A DNA stretch of 64,000 bases from assembly GCA_036525295.1 (NCBI GenBank), contig DATDAQ010000119.1, positions 1-64,000 of the forward strand. Direction: 5' to 3'. The stretch's first letter is position 1; every line of letters begins with the position of its first letter. Positions 16,009 to 24,684 of the stretch are shown here, one piece after another. The notes under the pieces are model-generated. The model searched no databases, was not told where the DNA came from, and worked only from the letters and a program-made list of their open reading frames with translations. The DNA comes from VRUE01 sp036525295 (GTDB lineage Bacteria > Actinomycetota > Thermoleophilia > Solirubrobacterales > 70-9). The position numbers and the translations under genes were made by a program.

Positions 16009-16847
16009 TGCCCGCCGGCAGTGCCGAGCCACGTGCGTTCACGGTCGGCGACAGGAGCGCCATCCGCGGCGAGGCGGCGGGGGAGGGGATGCCGGTGGTC
16101 CTCTGTCATGGACTGACGGCGACCCGTGGCTCGGTCGTCCACGGATCGCGGGCGCTGGAGCGTGCGGGGCACGCCGTGGTCACGTACGACGCGCGCGGCC
16201 ATGGCGAGTCCGATCCGGCGCATGGGGGCGGGGGTTATGGATACCCGGAGCTGGTGGACGACCTGGAGTCGGTCGTCGAGTCCCAGGTGGGCGAGGGTTC
16301 CTTTCTGCTCGGCGGCCACTCGATGGGTGCCCACACGGCGATCGTCTACGCCTTGCGCCACCCCGGACGGCTCGCGGGCCTCGTCGCGATCGGGCCGAGC
16401 TACCCGGGCTCGGCCGCCGGAGAGAAGTCGCTCGGCTACTGGGATGGCCTTGCCGAGGCGCTCGAGAGCGCAGGCGTCGAGGGCTTCGTCGCCTACATCG
16501 ACCGGCACCAGCAGATCGACCGCCGCTGGCGGAGCTCGGTCCTGCGCTTCACCCGCGAGCGGATGCTGCGTCACCGGCGCCTCGATGCGATCGTCGAGGC
16601 GCTGCGCCAGGTCCCGCGCTCGCAGCCGTTCGAGGGCCTCGAAGACCTGGAGTCGATCGAGGTCCCGACGCTGGTCGTGGCAAGCCACGACGCGGCCGAT
16701 CCGGGTCATCCATACGCGGTCGCGGCCAGCTATGCCGAGCGGATCCCGCATGCCCAACTGATCGGCGAGGCCGCCGGGGAGTCGCCGCTCGCCTGGCAGG
16801 GCGGGAAGCTCTCGCGCGCGATCGCTAACTTCGCCAGTCGCATCTAG
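16008..16847 (+). CDS. Alpha/beta hydrolase
   Basis: 279 residues from the ATG that shares two bases with the peroxiredoxin stop. The alpha/beta-hydrolase order is clear: VVLCHGLTATRG (oxyanion region), YDARGHGESDP, the nucleophile elbow GGHSMGA (Ser), a lid of helices, VVASHDAADPGHP (acid) and a C-terminal region whose usual histidine is not obvious; HAQLIGEAAGESP may stand in. Translational coupling to the peroxiredoxin suggests linked expression. Substrate unknown. Confidence 0.82.
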   Translation: MPAGSAEPRAFTVGDRSAIRGEAAGEGMPVVLCHGLTATRGSVVHGSRALERAGHAVVTYDARGHGESDPAHGGGGYGYPELVDDLESVVESQVGEGSFLLGGHSMGAHTAIVYALRHPGRLAGLVAIGPSYPGSAAGEKSLGYWDGLAEALESAGVEGFVAYIDRHQQIDRRWRSSVLRFTRERMLRHRRLDAIVEALRQVPRSQPFEGLEDLESIEVPTLVVASHDAADPGHPYAVAASYAERIPHAQLIGEAAGESPLAWQGGKLSRAIANFASRI

Positions 16848-16861
16848 GCCACCGGCCTCGC

Positions 16862-16897
16862 TTCCGGTACGCCTTAGCTGGATAAGGCGCACCGGAA
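16862..16897. repeat. Perfect 36-bp interrupted palindrome
   Basis: Arms TTCCGGT and ACCGGAA enclose a second perfect stem, CGCCTTA and TAAGGCG, around a six-base loop, with one base between stems on each side. It lies 14 bases after the hydrolase stop and 26 bases before the VKOR gene. No T-run follows, so it is not a classic terminator; it could be a transcript end structure or an operator for the redox genes. Confidence 0.6.
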
Positions 16898-16923
16898 CGG
16901 ATGGTTCCAATAGCGTTGCGGCG

Positions 16924-17355
16924 ATGAAGGCGCCGGCGGAGGGGACGTTGCGAGGGGTTGCGACCTTCCTCGCCACCTTCGGCATCGGCGTCGCTACCTA
17001 CATCGCGATCGCGGAGTCGGGAGGCGGCTCGCCGGTCTGCGTCGCCGGTGGGCACGGGTGCCAGACGGTCGCCGAAAGCTCCTACTCGCACCTGCTCGGG
17101 GTCAACATCGCCGTCTTCGGGATCTTCGGCTACGTGCTGCTGCTCGGCGCCGCCCTTCTGCGCGGCGACCTCGCCCGCATGGCGGGCTTCGCCGTCGCCC
17201 TCGTCGGCTTCGGCTACAGCCTCTACCTGACCTACCTCGAGGTCTTCACGATCGAGGCGATCTGCCAGTGGTGCGTGGTCAGTGCGGTTTTGATGACCCT
17301 GCTGTTTGCTACGAATTCACTCCGAATGCTTGCCTATGTGGGGACCGAGCCGTGA
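16924..17355 (+). CDS. Vitamin K epoxide reductase (VKOR) family membrane protein
   Basis: 143 residues with four predicted membrane helices. VKOR cysteines: a pair in the first extracellular loop (SPVCVAGGHGC), the loop Ser in SSYSHLLGVNIAVFG, and the active-site CQWC before the last helix. It reoxidises a DsbA-like thiol oxidase and passes electrons to quinone, taking the place of DsbB in actinobacteria. Its stop overlaps the start of the DsbA-like gene (GTGA), and the two form a complete disulfide-forming pair. Confidence 0.93.
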   Translation: MKAPAEGTLRGVATFLATFGIGVATYIAIAESGGGSPVCVAGGHGCQTVAESSYSHLLGVNIAVFGIFGYVLLLGAALLRGDLARMAGFAVALVGFGYSLYLTYLEVFTIEAICQWCVVSAVLMTLLFATNSLRMLAYVGTEP

Positions 17356-18083
17356 GTGAGGGCCAGGGTGGCGCGAACGAGCGACGCCAGAACCTGATCA
17401 AACTCGCCAGCGCCGTCGCTTTCATCGCCGTGGCCGTCGTCGTCGTGCTGATCGTCGTCAGCCAGAACCAGGGCAGCGACAGCGGTGGCGACAGCAATGA
17501 CCTCGACGGCATCGCCGAGGTCAAGCAGGAACTGGCGGGCATCCCACAGAACGGCATGGTCCTCGGCGAACCCGGCGCCAAGGTGACCGTGCTCGAGTTC
17601 GCCGACCTCCAGTGCCCGGTATGCAAGGGCTACTCCGAAGAAGTCCTCCCTGAGATCGTCGAAAACCGGGTCCGTAGCGGCGAAGCGAAGCTGAGCTTTC
17701 GCAACTACACGATCATCGACGAACAGTCGATTCCCGCCGGCGCCGCGGCGATCGCCGCCGGCAAGCAGGGCCGGGGCTGGAACTTCGTCGAGCTCTTCTA
17801 CCGGAACCAGGGCATCGAGCACTCCGGCTACGTCACCGACGAGTTCCTCACCGCGATCGCCGAAGGCGCCGGGGTGGCAGACATCGCCAAGTGGAACAGA
17901 GACCGGAAGAGCAAGGCCGTGCTCGACGAAGTCTCGGCGACGACCGCGGAAGCTCAGGAACTCGGCTTCAACGGCACACCGTCGTTCGCCATGGAAGGCC
18001 CCGGTGCCGAGGGGACCGAAGCGCTGGGAACCCCGGAATCGGCCGGTGCCCTCGAATCGGCAATCTCTTCCGCCGCCGGCTAG
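17352..18083 (+). CDS. Membrane-anchored DsbA-like thiol:disulfide oxidoreductase
   Basis: 243 residues: cytoplasmic N-terminus, one transmembrane helix (about 21-40), then a thioredoxin fold with a DsbA helical insert. Active site LQCPVC (CxxC) and the cis-proline in GFNGTPSFAMEG are present. Introduces disulfides in secreted proteins; reoxidised by the adjacent VKOR. GTG start within the GTGA overlap. Confidence 0.93.
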   Translation: MSEGQGGANERRQNLIKLASAVAFIAVAVVVVLIVVSQNQGSDSGGDSNDLDGIAEVKQELAGIPQNGMVLGEPGAKVTVLEFADLQCPVCKGYSEEVLPEIVENRVRSGEAKLSFRNYTIIDEQSIPAGAAAIAAGKQGRGWNFVELFYRNQGIEHSGYVTDEFLTAIAEGAGVADIAKWNRDRKSKAVLDEVSATTAEAQELGFNGTPSFAMEGPGAEGTEALGTPESAGALESAISSAAG

Positions 18084-18159
18084 GCCCAAGTAGACATAAC
18101 CACCATTATCGTGCGTTAAGTCTGAGGAACCGTCCCGGCCTGCACATACCCTCCCGGCC

Positions 18160-18600
18160 GTGCCACGAGTCGACGAGATCGAGAGGGGCCTGCTGGAAGG
18201 ACTCGGCATTCTTGCGGCAGTCTCCATCTCGGTCTTCAGCTTTCTGTACGCCCTTGGGGTTCCGAATCCGTCCGCGGACCTTCTGGAAGGCATCGCTACG
18301 CTCGGCACCGGGCTGCTGCTCGCCTACGTCGTCGAGATCTCCTGGTTCGCCGGCCGCATGCGCAGTGAGTCGGACTACGAAAAGCGACTGGGAACGTTTC
18401 TTGGCCTTGGAACTGCCGGACTCGCCGGCATCGTCGTGGCACTCCTGTTGGCGTCCCATCGTGCCGCGGGGCACTCGAACCTACTCGACAGCATCGGTCT
18501 CGCATGGGTCATCGCGTCTGTCACGACGCTCGGTGGCATGGTGATCATGCAGCCGCTACTCGTCCACGAATGGTCCGGCAATCAGCCCGGCTCGGACTAG
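18160..18600 (+). CDS. Small multi-pass membrane protein of unknown function
   Basis: 146 residues from GTG 18160. Four hydrophobic segments can be seen (about 17-35, 43-64, 82-100 and 110-130) separated by a charged cytoplasmic loop RMRSESDYEKRLG. No family recognised. It stands alone 76 bases after the DsbA-like gene and converges with a methyltransferase. The flanking sequence is somewhat lower in GC. Confidence 0.7.
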   Translation: MPRVDEIERGLLEGLGILAAVSISVFSFLYALGVPNPSADLLEGIATLGTGLLLAYVVEISWFAGRMRSESDYEKRLGTFLGLGTAGLAGIVVALLLASHRAAGHSNLLDSIGLAWVIASVTTLGGMVIMQPLLVHEWSGNQPGSD

Positions 18601-18616
18601 CTGAGTTTCTGCTGAC

Positions 18617-18631
18617 CGCACCTCAGGTGCG
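18617..18631. terminator. Short hairpin between convergent genes
   Basis: A seven-base perfect stem, CGCACCT and AGGTGCG, with a single-base centre lies in the 40-base gap between two converging genes. It could serve as a bidirectional transcript end; no T-run accompanies it. Confidence 0.35.
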
Positions 18632-18640
18632 ACCAAATGC

Positions 18641-19282
18641 CTAGACGTTCAGAACAGCGCTGCCGTGCACGAGCGGCCTCACCAGGGGCGGTGACTTCGG
18701 CAGCTCGCCTTTCTCGACCTTCTCCATTTCAAACGGCGAGGCTTCGATGCTGGCGACGGTGTCGCGATTGCAATGGCAGCCGTCGCCGAGGAAGCGCCAT
18801 GGACCCTCGAGACGGTCCTGCCAGCGGGCCAGGCTCGGGTCCTCTGAGCGAACGTGCTCGACGAAGAGCAGCTTGCCGCCGGGCTTCAGCACCCGGGCTG
18901 CATCGCTCAGGGCGGCTCGGGGGTCGGGCACCGTGCAGAGAACCAGGGTGAAGACGGCCGTGTCGAAGCTGTCGTCGTCGAAGGGGAGGCTGCCGGCGCC
19001 CGCCTGTACGACGGAGACTTCCCTCCCCCACCCCGGCACCTTCGGTCGAAGCCTGTTGAGCATGTGCTCGTCGGGCTCGGCCAGCACCAGCTCGGTGACG
19101 GCCTCGGGGTATAGCTCGACGTTGATGCCGGTGCCGGCACCGATGTCGATCGTGCGTCCGCGCGCCGCAGCGAGCGTCTCTCGCCGGATCTCGCGCATGC
19201 CGGCCTCCTCAGTCGACTTCATCAAGCCGTCGTAGACGGCCGAGAAGAACCTCCCCCAAGTCGCGTCGTAGATCCGGCCCAT
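18641..19282 (-). CDS. Class I SAM methyltransferase, UbiE/type-11 like
   Basis: 213 residues. Motif I IDIGAGTGINVELYP, the acidic motif LAEPDEHM, LPFDDDSFDTAVFTLVLCTV and RVLKPGGKLLFVEHVRS are characteristic of the UbiE/type-11 methyltransferases, with HCNRDT near the C terminus as in the mammalian METTL7 group. Likely methylates a small lipid-like or thiol substrate. ATG 19282; 15 bases after the SDR stop, so co-transcribed with it. Confidence 0.82.
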   Translation of the reverse strand: MGRIYDATWGRFFSAVYDGLMKSTEEAGMREIRRETLAAARGRTIDIGAGTGINVELYPEAVTELVLAEPDEHMLNRLRPKVPGWGREVSVVQAGAGSLPFDDDSFDTAVFTLVLCTVPDPRAALSDAARVLKPGGKLLFVEHVRSEDPSLARWQDRLEGPWRFLGDGCHCNRDTVASIEASPFEMEKVEKGELPKSPPLVRPLVHGSAVLNV

Positions 19283-19297
19283 CGGGCTTGCGCCCGC

Positions 19298-20194
19298 CTA
19301 AGCGGCTTCGCGCTCTGTGCTGGCCGGCTCGGCCTCTTCGGCCTTGGGCTCCAGGTCGGGCTCGCTGTGGGTTACCCGCTCCTCGTACGCGTGGCGGGCG
19401 CCGTGGTCGACTTCGGTCATTAGCTTGTCGATCTTCATCAGCCGCCCGATCGCCTCGCGCAGGCCGCGCGGGAGCAGCCCGACGAACTTGAACAGGGCGC
19501 CGTTGGCCCTTGGCACCCAGACGTCGAAGCGCGGGATCTCGAGTGCGTCGACGATCTCGTTGGCGACGTCCTCGGCCTCGACGGGTTTGACGAAGCGCTG
19601 ACCGACGCCCGCGGTGAGTTCGGTGTTGACGACGGTCGGCATCACGCAGCTGACCTCGACTCCGCTGCCGCGCAGCTCCTGGCGCACGGCCTCGCTGAGG
19701 CCGACGACGGCGTGCTTGGTCGCCGAGTAGGTGGCGATGCCGGGAACGCCGCCCTTGCCGGCCTGAGAGGCGATGTTGACGATGTGCCCGCCGGCGCGCG
19801 GGCGCAGCCTTTCGATCCCCAGCTGGGTGCCGACGATGACGCCGTAGACGTTGATGTCGAGCTGGCGGCGGACCGAGTCGTCGGCCTCCTCGACCAGCGG
19901 CGTCACGGGCATGATCCCGGCGTTGTTGATCAGCACGTCGACGGGGCCGAGCTCGCGTTCGGCGGCGTCGAGGAAGGCCGTGAAGGAGCCGCGGTCGGTG
20001 ACGTCGAGCGCCAGCGCGATCGTGCCGCCGCCGAGCCCGGAGGCGGTCTGTTCGGCCAGGGCAAGGTCGAGGTCCCCGATCGCCACGCGGCAGCCCTTGC
20101 GGACCAGTGCCGTCGCCGTCGCCTTGCCGATCCCCCGGGCGCCCCCGGTGATCGCCACGACCTTGCCGCTGAGTGAGCGTCGCTCCTTAGCCAT
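19298..20194 (-). CDS. Short-chain dehydrogenase/reductase
   Basis: 298 residues, classical SDR: cofactor motif TGGARGIGKA, NNAG, the catalytic Ser in NIASQAG and YSATK (Tyr-x-x-x-Lys). A C-terminal extension of about 60 residues is Glu/Ala-rich. Strong GGAGGAGG ribosome site before ATG 20194. NAD(P)-dependent oxidoreductase; with the neighbouring SCP2-type thiolase it may work in lipid or sterol side-chain metabolism (inference). Confidence 0.87.
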   Translation of the reverse strand: MAKERRSLSGKVVAITGGARGIGKATATALVRKGCRVAIGDLDLALAEQTASGLGGGTIALALDVTDRGSFTAFLDAAERELGPVDVLINNAGIMPVTPLVEEADDSVRRQLDINVYGVIVGTQLGIERLRPRAGGHIVNIASQAGKGGVPGIATYSATKHAVVGLSEAVRQELRGSGVEVSCVMPTVVNTELTAGVGQRFVKPVEAEDVANEIVDALEIPRFDVWVPRANGALFKFVGLLPRGLREAIGRLMKIDKLMTEVDHGARHAYEERVTHSEPDLEPKAEEAEPASTEREAA

Positions 20195-20219
20195 CGGTTT
20201 CCTCCTCCTCCGGCGGGCC

Positions 20220-21431
20220 TTAGGCCGCCGGCTTGTAGACGGTGACCACGGCGGCTCCGCCGAGGCCGATGTTGTGCTGCAGTGCGGTCTTCGCGCCCTC
20301 CACCTGGCGCTTGTCGGCCTGGCCGCGCAGCTGCCAGGTCAACTCCGAGCACTGCGCCAGCCCGGTCGCGCCGAGCGGGTGGCCCTTGGAGATCAGTCCC
20401 CCCGAGGGGTTGACGACGACCTTGCCGCCATAGGTGGTCGCTTCTTCGTCGACCAGCTTGTGGCCCTCGCCCTCGGCCGCGAAGCCGAGCGCTTCGTAAG
20501 TGATGAGCTCGTTGGCGCTGAAGCAGTCGTGCAGCTCGCAGACGTCGACTTCCTCCGCCGCGACGCCGGCCTCGGCGTAGGCCTCGTTCGCCGCCTGCCT
20601 CGACATGTCGGCGCCGACGATCTTCATGCAGTCGGCGTCCTCGTCGAATGTGGAGCTGAGGTCGGTGACCATCGACTGACCGGCGATCTCGATCGCCTGG
20701 TCCCAGAGGCCGTGCTCCTCGACGTAGCGCTCCGAGGCCACGATCGCGCAGGCCGAGCCGTCGGAGGTCGGCGAGCACTGCAGCTTGGTCAGCGGGTCGT
20801 GGATCATCTTCGCCGCCTTGATGTCCTCGATCGTGTACTCGTCCTGGAACTGGGCGTAGGGGTTGTTGACCGAGTGCTTGTGGTTCTTCCAGCCGATCCA
20901 GGCGTAGTGATCGGGGTTGGAGCCGTACTTCTCCATGTGGTCGCGGCCGGCGTTGCCGAACATCTGCGGCGCCGGCGGCGACTGCTCGGGGTCGCGGATC
21001 TCGAACATCCGCATCGCGTGCTTGTCGAGCGCGTTGGTGCGGTCGGTGTACTTGACGCCGAGCGACCCCGGCTCCATCTTCTCGAAGCCGACCGCGAGCG
21101 CGCAGTCGACGAGGCCGCCCTTGACCGCCTGGCGGGCGAGGAACAGCGCCGAGGAGCCGGTCGAGCAGTTGTTGTTGACGTTGACGACCGGGATGCCGGT
21201 GAGGCCCAGCTGGTAAAGCGCCCGCTGGCCGTAGGTGGAGTCGCCGTAGCAGTAGCCCGCGTAGGCCTGCTCGACGTCGTCGTAGGAGATGCCGGCGTCG
21301 GCGAGCGCCTTCTCCCCCGCCTCCTTGGCCCAGTCCGGGTAGTCGCCCTCCTTGCTGCCGGGCTTCTCGAACTTGGTCATCCCGACCCCGATCACGAACG
21401 TGCGGTTGCTCAAAGCCTTCTCCTGTCTCAT
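20220..21431 (-). CDS. SCP2-type thiolase / lipid-transfer acetyl-CoA acetyltransferase
   Basis: 403 residues of the sterol-carrier-protein-x thiolase family. Nucleophile Cys in NNNCSTGSSAL, ELHDCFSANELI, and GHPLGATG near the C terminus match the catalytic set. It cleaves or forms beta-ketoacyl-CoA. ATG 21431 has GGGGAG upstream; a TTG 18 bases inside, preceded by AGGAG, is an equally good start and would remove six residues. 25 bases upstream of the SDR, probably one operon. Confidence 0.88.
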   Translation of the reverse strand: MRQEKALSNRTFVIGVGMTKFEKPGSKEGDYPDWAKEAGEKALADAGISYDDVEQAYAGYCYGDSTYGQRALYQLGLTGIPVVNVNNNCSTGSSALFLARQAVKGGLVDCALAVGFEKMEPGSLGVKYTDRTNALDKHAMRMFEIRDPEQSPPAPQMFGNAGRDHMEKYGSNPDHYAWIGWKNHKHSVNNPYAQFQDEYTIEDIKAAKMIHDPLTKLQCSPTSDGSACAIVASERYVEEHGLWDQAIEIAGQSMVTDLSSTFDEDADCMKIVGADMSRQAANEAYAEAGVAAEEVDVCELHDCFSANELITYEALGFAAEGEGHKLVDEEATTYGGKVVVNPSGGLISKGHPLGATGLAQCSELTWQLRGQADKRQVEGAKTALQHNIGLGGAAVVTVYKPAA

Positions 21432-21493
21432 CGCCCGCTCCCCGGGGCGAGTTTGGCTGCCTGGCCAGGAAATCTACCGGTCGGGCCGATCCG

Positions 21494-22492
21494 GTGGCAA
21501 TACTGCGCGGGGTGATCGTCGACTGCGCCGCCTACGAGCAGGGGAAAAGGATCTCCGGCCAGCTCACCCTCGCCGCGGCGCGGGCCGCCTCCCGGGAGGA
21601 CGGCGCCTTTGCCTGGCTCGGGGTGGTCGACCCCTCGGAGCGGGAGCTGACGGAGATCGCGCGTGAGTTCGACCTGCACGAGCTCGCGGTCGAGGACGCG
21701 GTCAAGGCCCAGCAGCGCCCCAAGGTAGAGCTCTTCGGCGAGACCCTCCTGGTCGTCGTCAAGACGGTCGCTCATCCCAGCGACACCGCGCACACGGCAC
21801 ACGGCATCGAGGTCGGTGAGCTGTTGCTCTTCGTCAACCCCGACTTCATCGTCACCGTCCGCCACGGCAGGGGCGAGCTGAGCTCGGTTCGGGAGCGGGT
21901 CGAGCACCGCCCGGCCCTCCTCGCGCACGGCACGGGCGTCGTCCTCTACGCGATCCTCGACCACGTCGTCGACGGCTATGGCGACATCGCGCAGACGATC
22001 GACGCAGAGATACAGGCCGTTGAGGGCCTGGTCTTCTCGGCCGATCGAACCAACCCCGCCGAGCAGATCTACAAGCTCGAGCGCGAGGTCCTCGACCTCT
22101 ACCGGGCAACCGCCCCACTGCTGGAAGCGGTCGACCAGATCGAGGAAGGCCGCTTCGAGGCCGTTACCGGGGAGCTGCACGAGTACTTCCGCGATGTCCA
22201 CGACCACCTGCAGCGGGTGGTCGGCCGCGTCGTGAGCTTCCGCGAGCTGCTGACAAGCGCCCTGCAGGCCAACCTGACCCAGGTCTCGGTGCGGCAGAAC
22301 GAAGACATGCGGAAGATCTCCGCCTGGGTGGCGATCGTGGCGGTGCCGACGATGGTCGCCGGGATCTACGGGATGAACTTCGACCACATGCCGGAGCTGC
22401 ACTGGCGCTACGGCTACTACACGGTCCTGGCCTTCGTCGCGATCGTCTGCTTCGCGCTGTACCGCCGCTTCAAGCAGGTGGGCTGGCTGTAG
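21494..22492 (+). CDS. corA: CorA-family magnesium/divalent cation transporter
   Basis: 332 residues with a large cytoplasmic N-terminal alpha/beta domain and long stalk helix, then two C-terminal membrane helices. The pore signature YGMNF lies at the end of the first helix (MVAGIYGMNFDHMPEL). Pentameric channel for Mg2+ or similar divalent ions. GTG start at 21494. Its 3' end overlaps the converging FUSC gene by 23 bases. Confidence 0.93.
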   Translation: MAILRGVIVDCAAYEQGKRISGQLTLAAARAASREDGAFAWLGVVDPSERELTEIAREFDLHELAVEDAVKAQQRPKVELFGETLLVVVKTVAHPSDTAHTAHGIEVGELLLFVNPDFIVTVRHGRGELSSVRERVEHRPALLAHGTGVVLYAILDHVVDGYGDIAQTIDAEIQAVEGLVFSADRTNPAEQIYKLEREVLDLYRATAPLLEAVDQIEEGRFEAVTGELHEYFRDVHDHLQRVVGRVVSFRELLTSALQANLTQVSVRQNEDMRKISAWVAIVAVPTMVAGIYGMNFDHMPELHWRYGYYTVLAFVAIVCFALYRRFKQVGWL

Positions 22493-23540
22493 GCGCCGCC
22501 CGTGGCTCCCCCGCCGCGGGCACGTCCGGCCGGCGATTCGGCCAGAGCAGGAAGGCGGCGCCAGCGATGACGATGCCGATCGCGGTTGCCAGTCCCCTCT
22601 CCCCCGCGGCCCGAAAAGCCGACTCGCCGATCGAGTCGGCCAGGAGGACCGCGTAGACGGTGATCGCGGCGGTGAAGAGCGCGTACTGGACGGTGAGCAG
22701 GCCGTAGGCGAGGGCGGTGGCGATCGTCAGCGCGGCGGCGACCGCCAGGGCGTCCCCGCGCAGCCACTCGGCCAGCGCGGTGGCGACGACGAGCCCGGCG
22801 ACGGTGCCGATCGCCCGCAGGGCCAGGCGCTGGAAGGTCTGGTCCTCCTCGGGGCGCAGGACGAAGAGGATCGTCAGCGGGATCCAGAAGCCGTGCTCGC
22901 TCATCCCCAGCAGCCAGTAGGCGGCGACGCCCGTTGCGAGGGCGGCGCCGAAGCGCAGCGCGTGCCGGAAGTTGGCCGAGTCGAGGCTGAGGTTGGCCGC
23001 GAAGGCCCAGGCCGCGGCGCTCCTGCTCCAGGCGTTCGGCGGGCGATCGGCCTCGCGGTCCCACGCCACCCAGACGCAGAGAGCGAATGCTGCCTGCAGG
23101 AGGCCGCCCGCCGTCCCGAGCAGAAGGGCTGGGATCGCGTCGGCGAAGTCGAGCGGCAGGCCCTGGGCGATCAGCAACGAGAGCGCAACCGAGAGTCCGA
23201 AGATGGCGAAGCGCATCGAGACGGAGAAGCAGTACCCCGCCGCGGCACCCACCACCGCCATCGTCGCGACGGCGAGAACGGCGCTGGACCCGGTGAGGAC
23301 GCCGAGGGCTGCGGCGATTCCGACCAGTGGCGCGACGGCCGTCTGCCAGCCGGCCCTCGCCTTGGCCGGCGCGTCGAGGCCGGGAAAGCCGGCGAGCAGG
23401 GCTCCGGTTGCGATCGCGCCCTTGGAGGGGCTGTCGAGGCCGAGCTCGAGCAGCATCGCGATCCCGACCGGGATAGCGAGGAGGGCACCGCGTCGGAGCG
23501 CGGGGCCCGGCCTGCCTGGACCGATGGCGAAGAGGGACAC
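22470..23540 (-). CDS. FUSC-family multi-pass membrane protein
   Basis: 356 residues from GTG 23540; a longer form from 23576 would overlap the divergent ccdA start, so I prefer the shorter. Two halves each contain clusters of hydrophobic helices; the second (YWLLGMSEHGFWIPLTILFVLRPEEDQTFQRLALRAIGTVAGL) is the FUSC/aromatic-acid exporter signature, and the conserved RPE and R-x-x-G-T residues are present. Probable efflux of organic acids. Start uncertain; substrate unknown. Confidence 0.8.
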   Translation of the reverse strand: MSLFAIGPGRPGPALRRGALLAIPVGIAMLLELGLDSPSKGAIATGALLAGFPGLDAPAKARAGWQTAVAPLVGIAAALGVLTGSSAVLAVATMAVVGAAAGYCFSVSMRFAIFGLSVALSLLIAQGLPLDFADAIPALLLGTAGGLLQAAFALCVWVAWDREADRPPNAWSRSAAAWAFAANLSLDSANFRHALRFGAALATGVAAYWLLGMSEHGFWIPLTILFVLRPEEDQTFQRLALRAIGTVAGLVVATALAEWLRGDALAVAAALTIATALAYGLLTVQYALFTAAITVYAVLLADSIGESAFRAAGERGLATAIGIVIAGAAFLLWPNRRPDVPAAGEPRAAPTASPPA

Positions 23541-23560
23541 TCCCGGTAGCCTGAAGGGTC

Positions 23561-24322
23561 GTGATTCTCGCTGCACTGAGTACCGATCCCGCCGCGGGCG
23601 TGGGTATCTTCGCGGCCCTCGCGGCGGGGGTTGTCTCCTTCCTCTCCCCCTGTGTGCTGCCGCTCGTCCCGGGCTACCTCTCTGCCGTCAGCGGCGTCTC
23701 CGCGGCCGAGCTCGACAGCGCCGGCTGGCGCCGCATCCTCGGCCCGAGCCTACTCTTCGTCGCCAGCTTCTCGACCATCTTCATCCTCCTCGGCCTGACC
23801 GCAACAGGTCTTGGATCGACTCTGCAGGACCACCAGCAGCTCCTGACCAAGATCTCCGGCGCGCTGATCGTCGCCATGGGAGTGCTCTTCGTGGCCTCCC
23901 TGTTCGTCGTCCGCCTCAACCGCGAGTGGCACGTAGACGGACTGATGCAGCGCGCCGGCAAGGGCGGGCCGATCGTCGCCGGCGCCGCCTTCGCAATCGC
24001 CTGGACCCCCTGCATCGGCCCCACCCTCGGCGCGATCCTCGCGGCCGCCTCGCTCTCGGACTCCGTGGCTCGCGGCGCCTTCCTCCTTGCTGTCTACTCC
24101 GCTGGCCTGGCGATCCCCTTCCTCCTCACCGCGGTCGCCTTCTCCCGCGCCACCACGGCCTTCGCCGTGGTGAAACGCCACTACCAGGCGATCATCGCCA
24201 CCGGTGGCCTGGTCCTGATCGCGATGGGCCTGCTGATCTGGACCGGCCAGCTGACCATGCTGAACAGCGAAGCCGAAAGCTGGCTCTCGAGCTTGGGCCT
24301 CGACTTCCTGAACGGCGTCTGA
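23561..24322 (+). CDS. ccdA: CcdA-type thiol-disulfide transporter (cytochrome c biogenesis)
   Basis: 253 residues with six transmembrane helices. The two redox-active cysteines that carry electrons across the membrane lie in SPCVLPLVPGY (helix 1) and TPCIGPTLGA (helix 4). Passes reducing equivalents from thioredoxin to extracytoplasmic thioredoxin-like proteins, for cytochrome c assembly or to balance the VKOR/DsbA pair in this window. No ResA/ResB/ResC gene is adjacent. GTG start 23561. Confidence 0.92.
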   Translation: MILAALSTDPAAGVGIFAALAAGVVSFLSPCVLPLVPGYLSAVSGVSAAELDSAGWRRILGPSLLFVASFSTIFILLGLTATGLGSTLQDHQQLLTKISGALIVAMGVLFVASLFVVRLNREWHVDGLMQRAGKGGPIVAGAAFAIAWTPCIGPTLGAILAAASLSDSVARGAFLLAVYSAGLAIPFLLTAVAFSRATTAFAVVKRHYQAIIATGGLVLIAMGLLIWTGQLTMLNSEAESWLSSLGLDFLNGV

Positions 24323-24328
24323 AGCGTC

Positions 24329-24371
24329 GAGTCTGCATTTGGGCGGGTATAGCCCACACAAATGCAGACTC
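24329..24371. repeat. 43-bp palindrome, family B copy 1
   Basis: Twelve-base perfect arms GAGTCTGCATTT and AAATGCAGACTC around a GGGC/GCCC core centred on TAT. It fills the gap between converging ccdA and the 93-residue unknown. The sequence continues as CGTCAGT, which includes the neighbour's stop codon. A second copy of equal length sits at 46348-46390. It could act as a bidirectional transcript end or a REP-like element. Confidence 0.65.
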
Positions 24372-24372
24372 G

Positions 24373-24654
24373 TCAGTTGTTGACGGCGGGCGTGACCGCC
24401 TCAAGCTCTTGGCCGACGGCCTCGACCTCCTCGATGCCCTCGCCGTCGAGGTCTCGCGAGCAGACGATTCGGAATCGGCCCGTGCCGATCTCGGCATCGG
24501 GCACGACAGGCAGCCCCCGGATGTGGTCCCAGCCCAACCGCTCGACCTCGAACGGGTTCATCCGCACCTCCGCCGCCGGGAACGGGCAGTTGGAGTTGTG
24601 CTGATCGATCGCTTTGGAGATCGCCTCCAGGTTCTTCGCCTCGGGAGAAGCCAT
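24373..24654 (-). CDS. Conserved-looking 93-residue protein, function unknown
   Basis: Not recognised. Cytoplasmic, no membrane segment. An N-terminal helix is followed by an alpha/beta region with NPFEVERLGWDHIRGLPVVPD and GRFRIVCSRD, and an acidic helical end. The pattern of Trp, Gly and Pro looks conserved rather than random. Its stop codon abuts the 43-bp palindrome. Lies 30 bases downstream of the cupin gene in the same direction. Confidence 0.65.
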   Translation of the reverse strand: MASPEAKNLEAISKAIDQHNSNCPFPAAEVRMNPFEVERLGWDHIRGLPVVPDAEIGTGRFRIVCSRDLDGEGIEEVEAVGQELEAVTPAVNN

Positions 24655-24684
24655 TGAGTCAATACTAGAAGCGCGGGAGCAGGG

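Noticed and set aside
22470..22492. Sequencing error at the corA/FUSC 3' overlap
   Set aside because: Short convergent overlaps also occur at nadE/thioesterase and DGAT/peptidase; both proteins end at plausible family positions.
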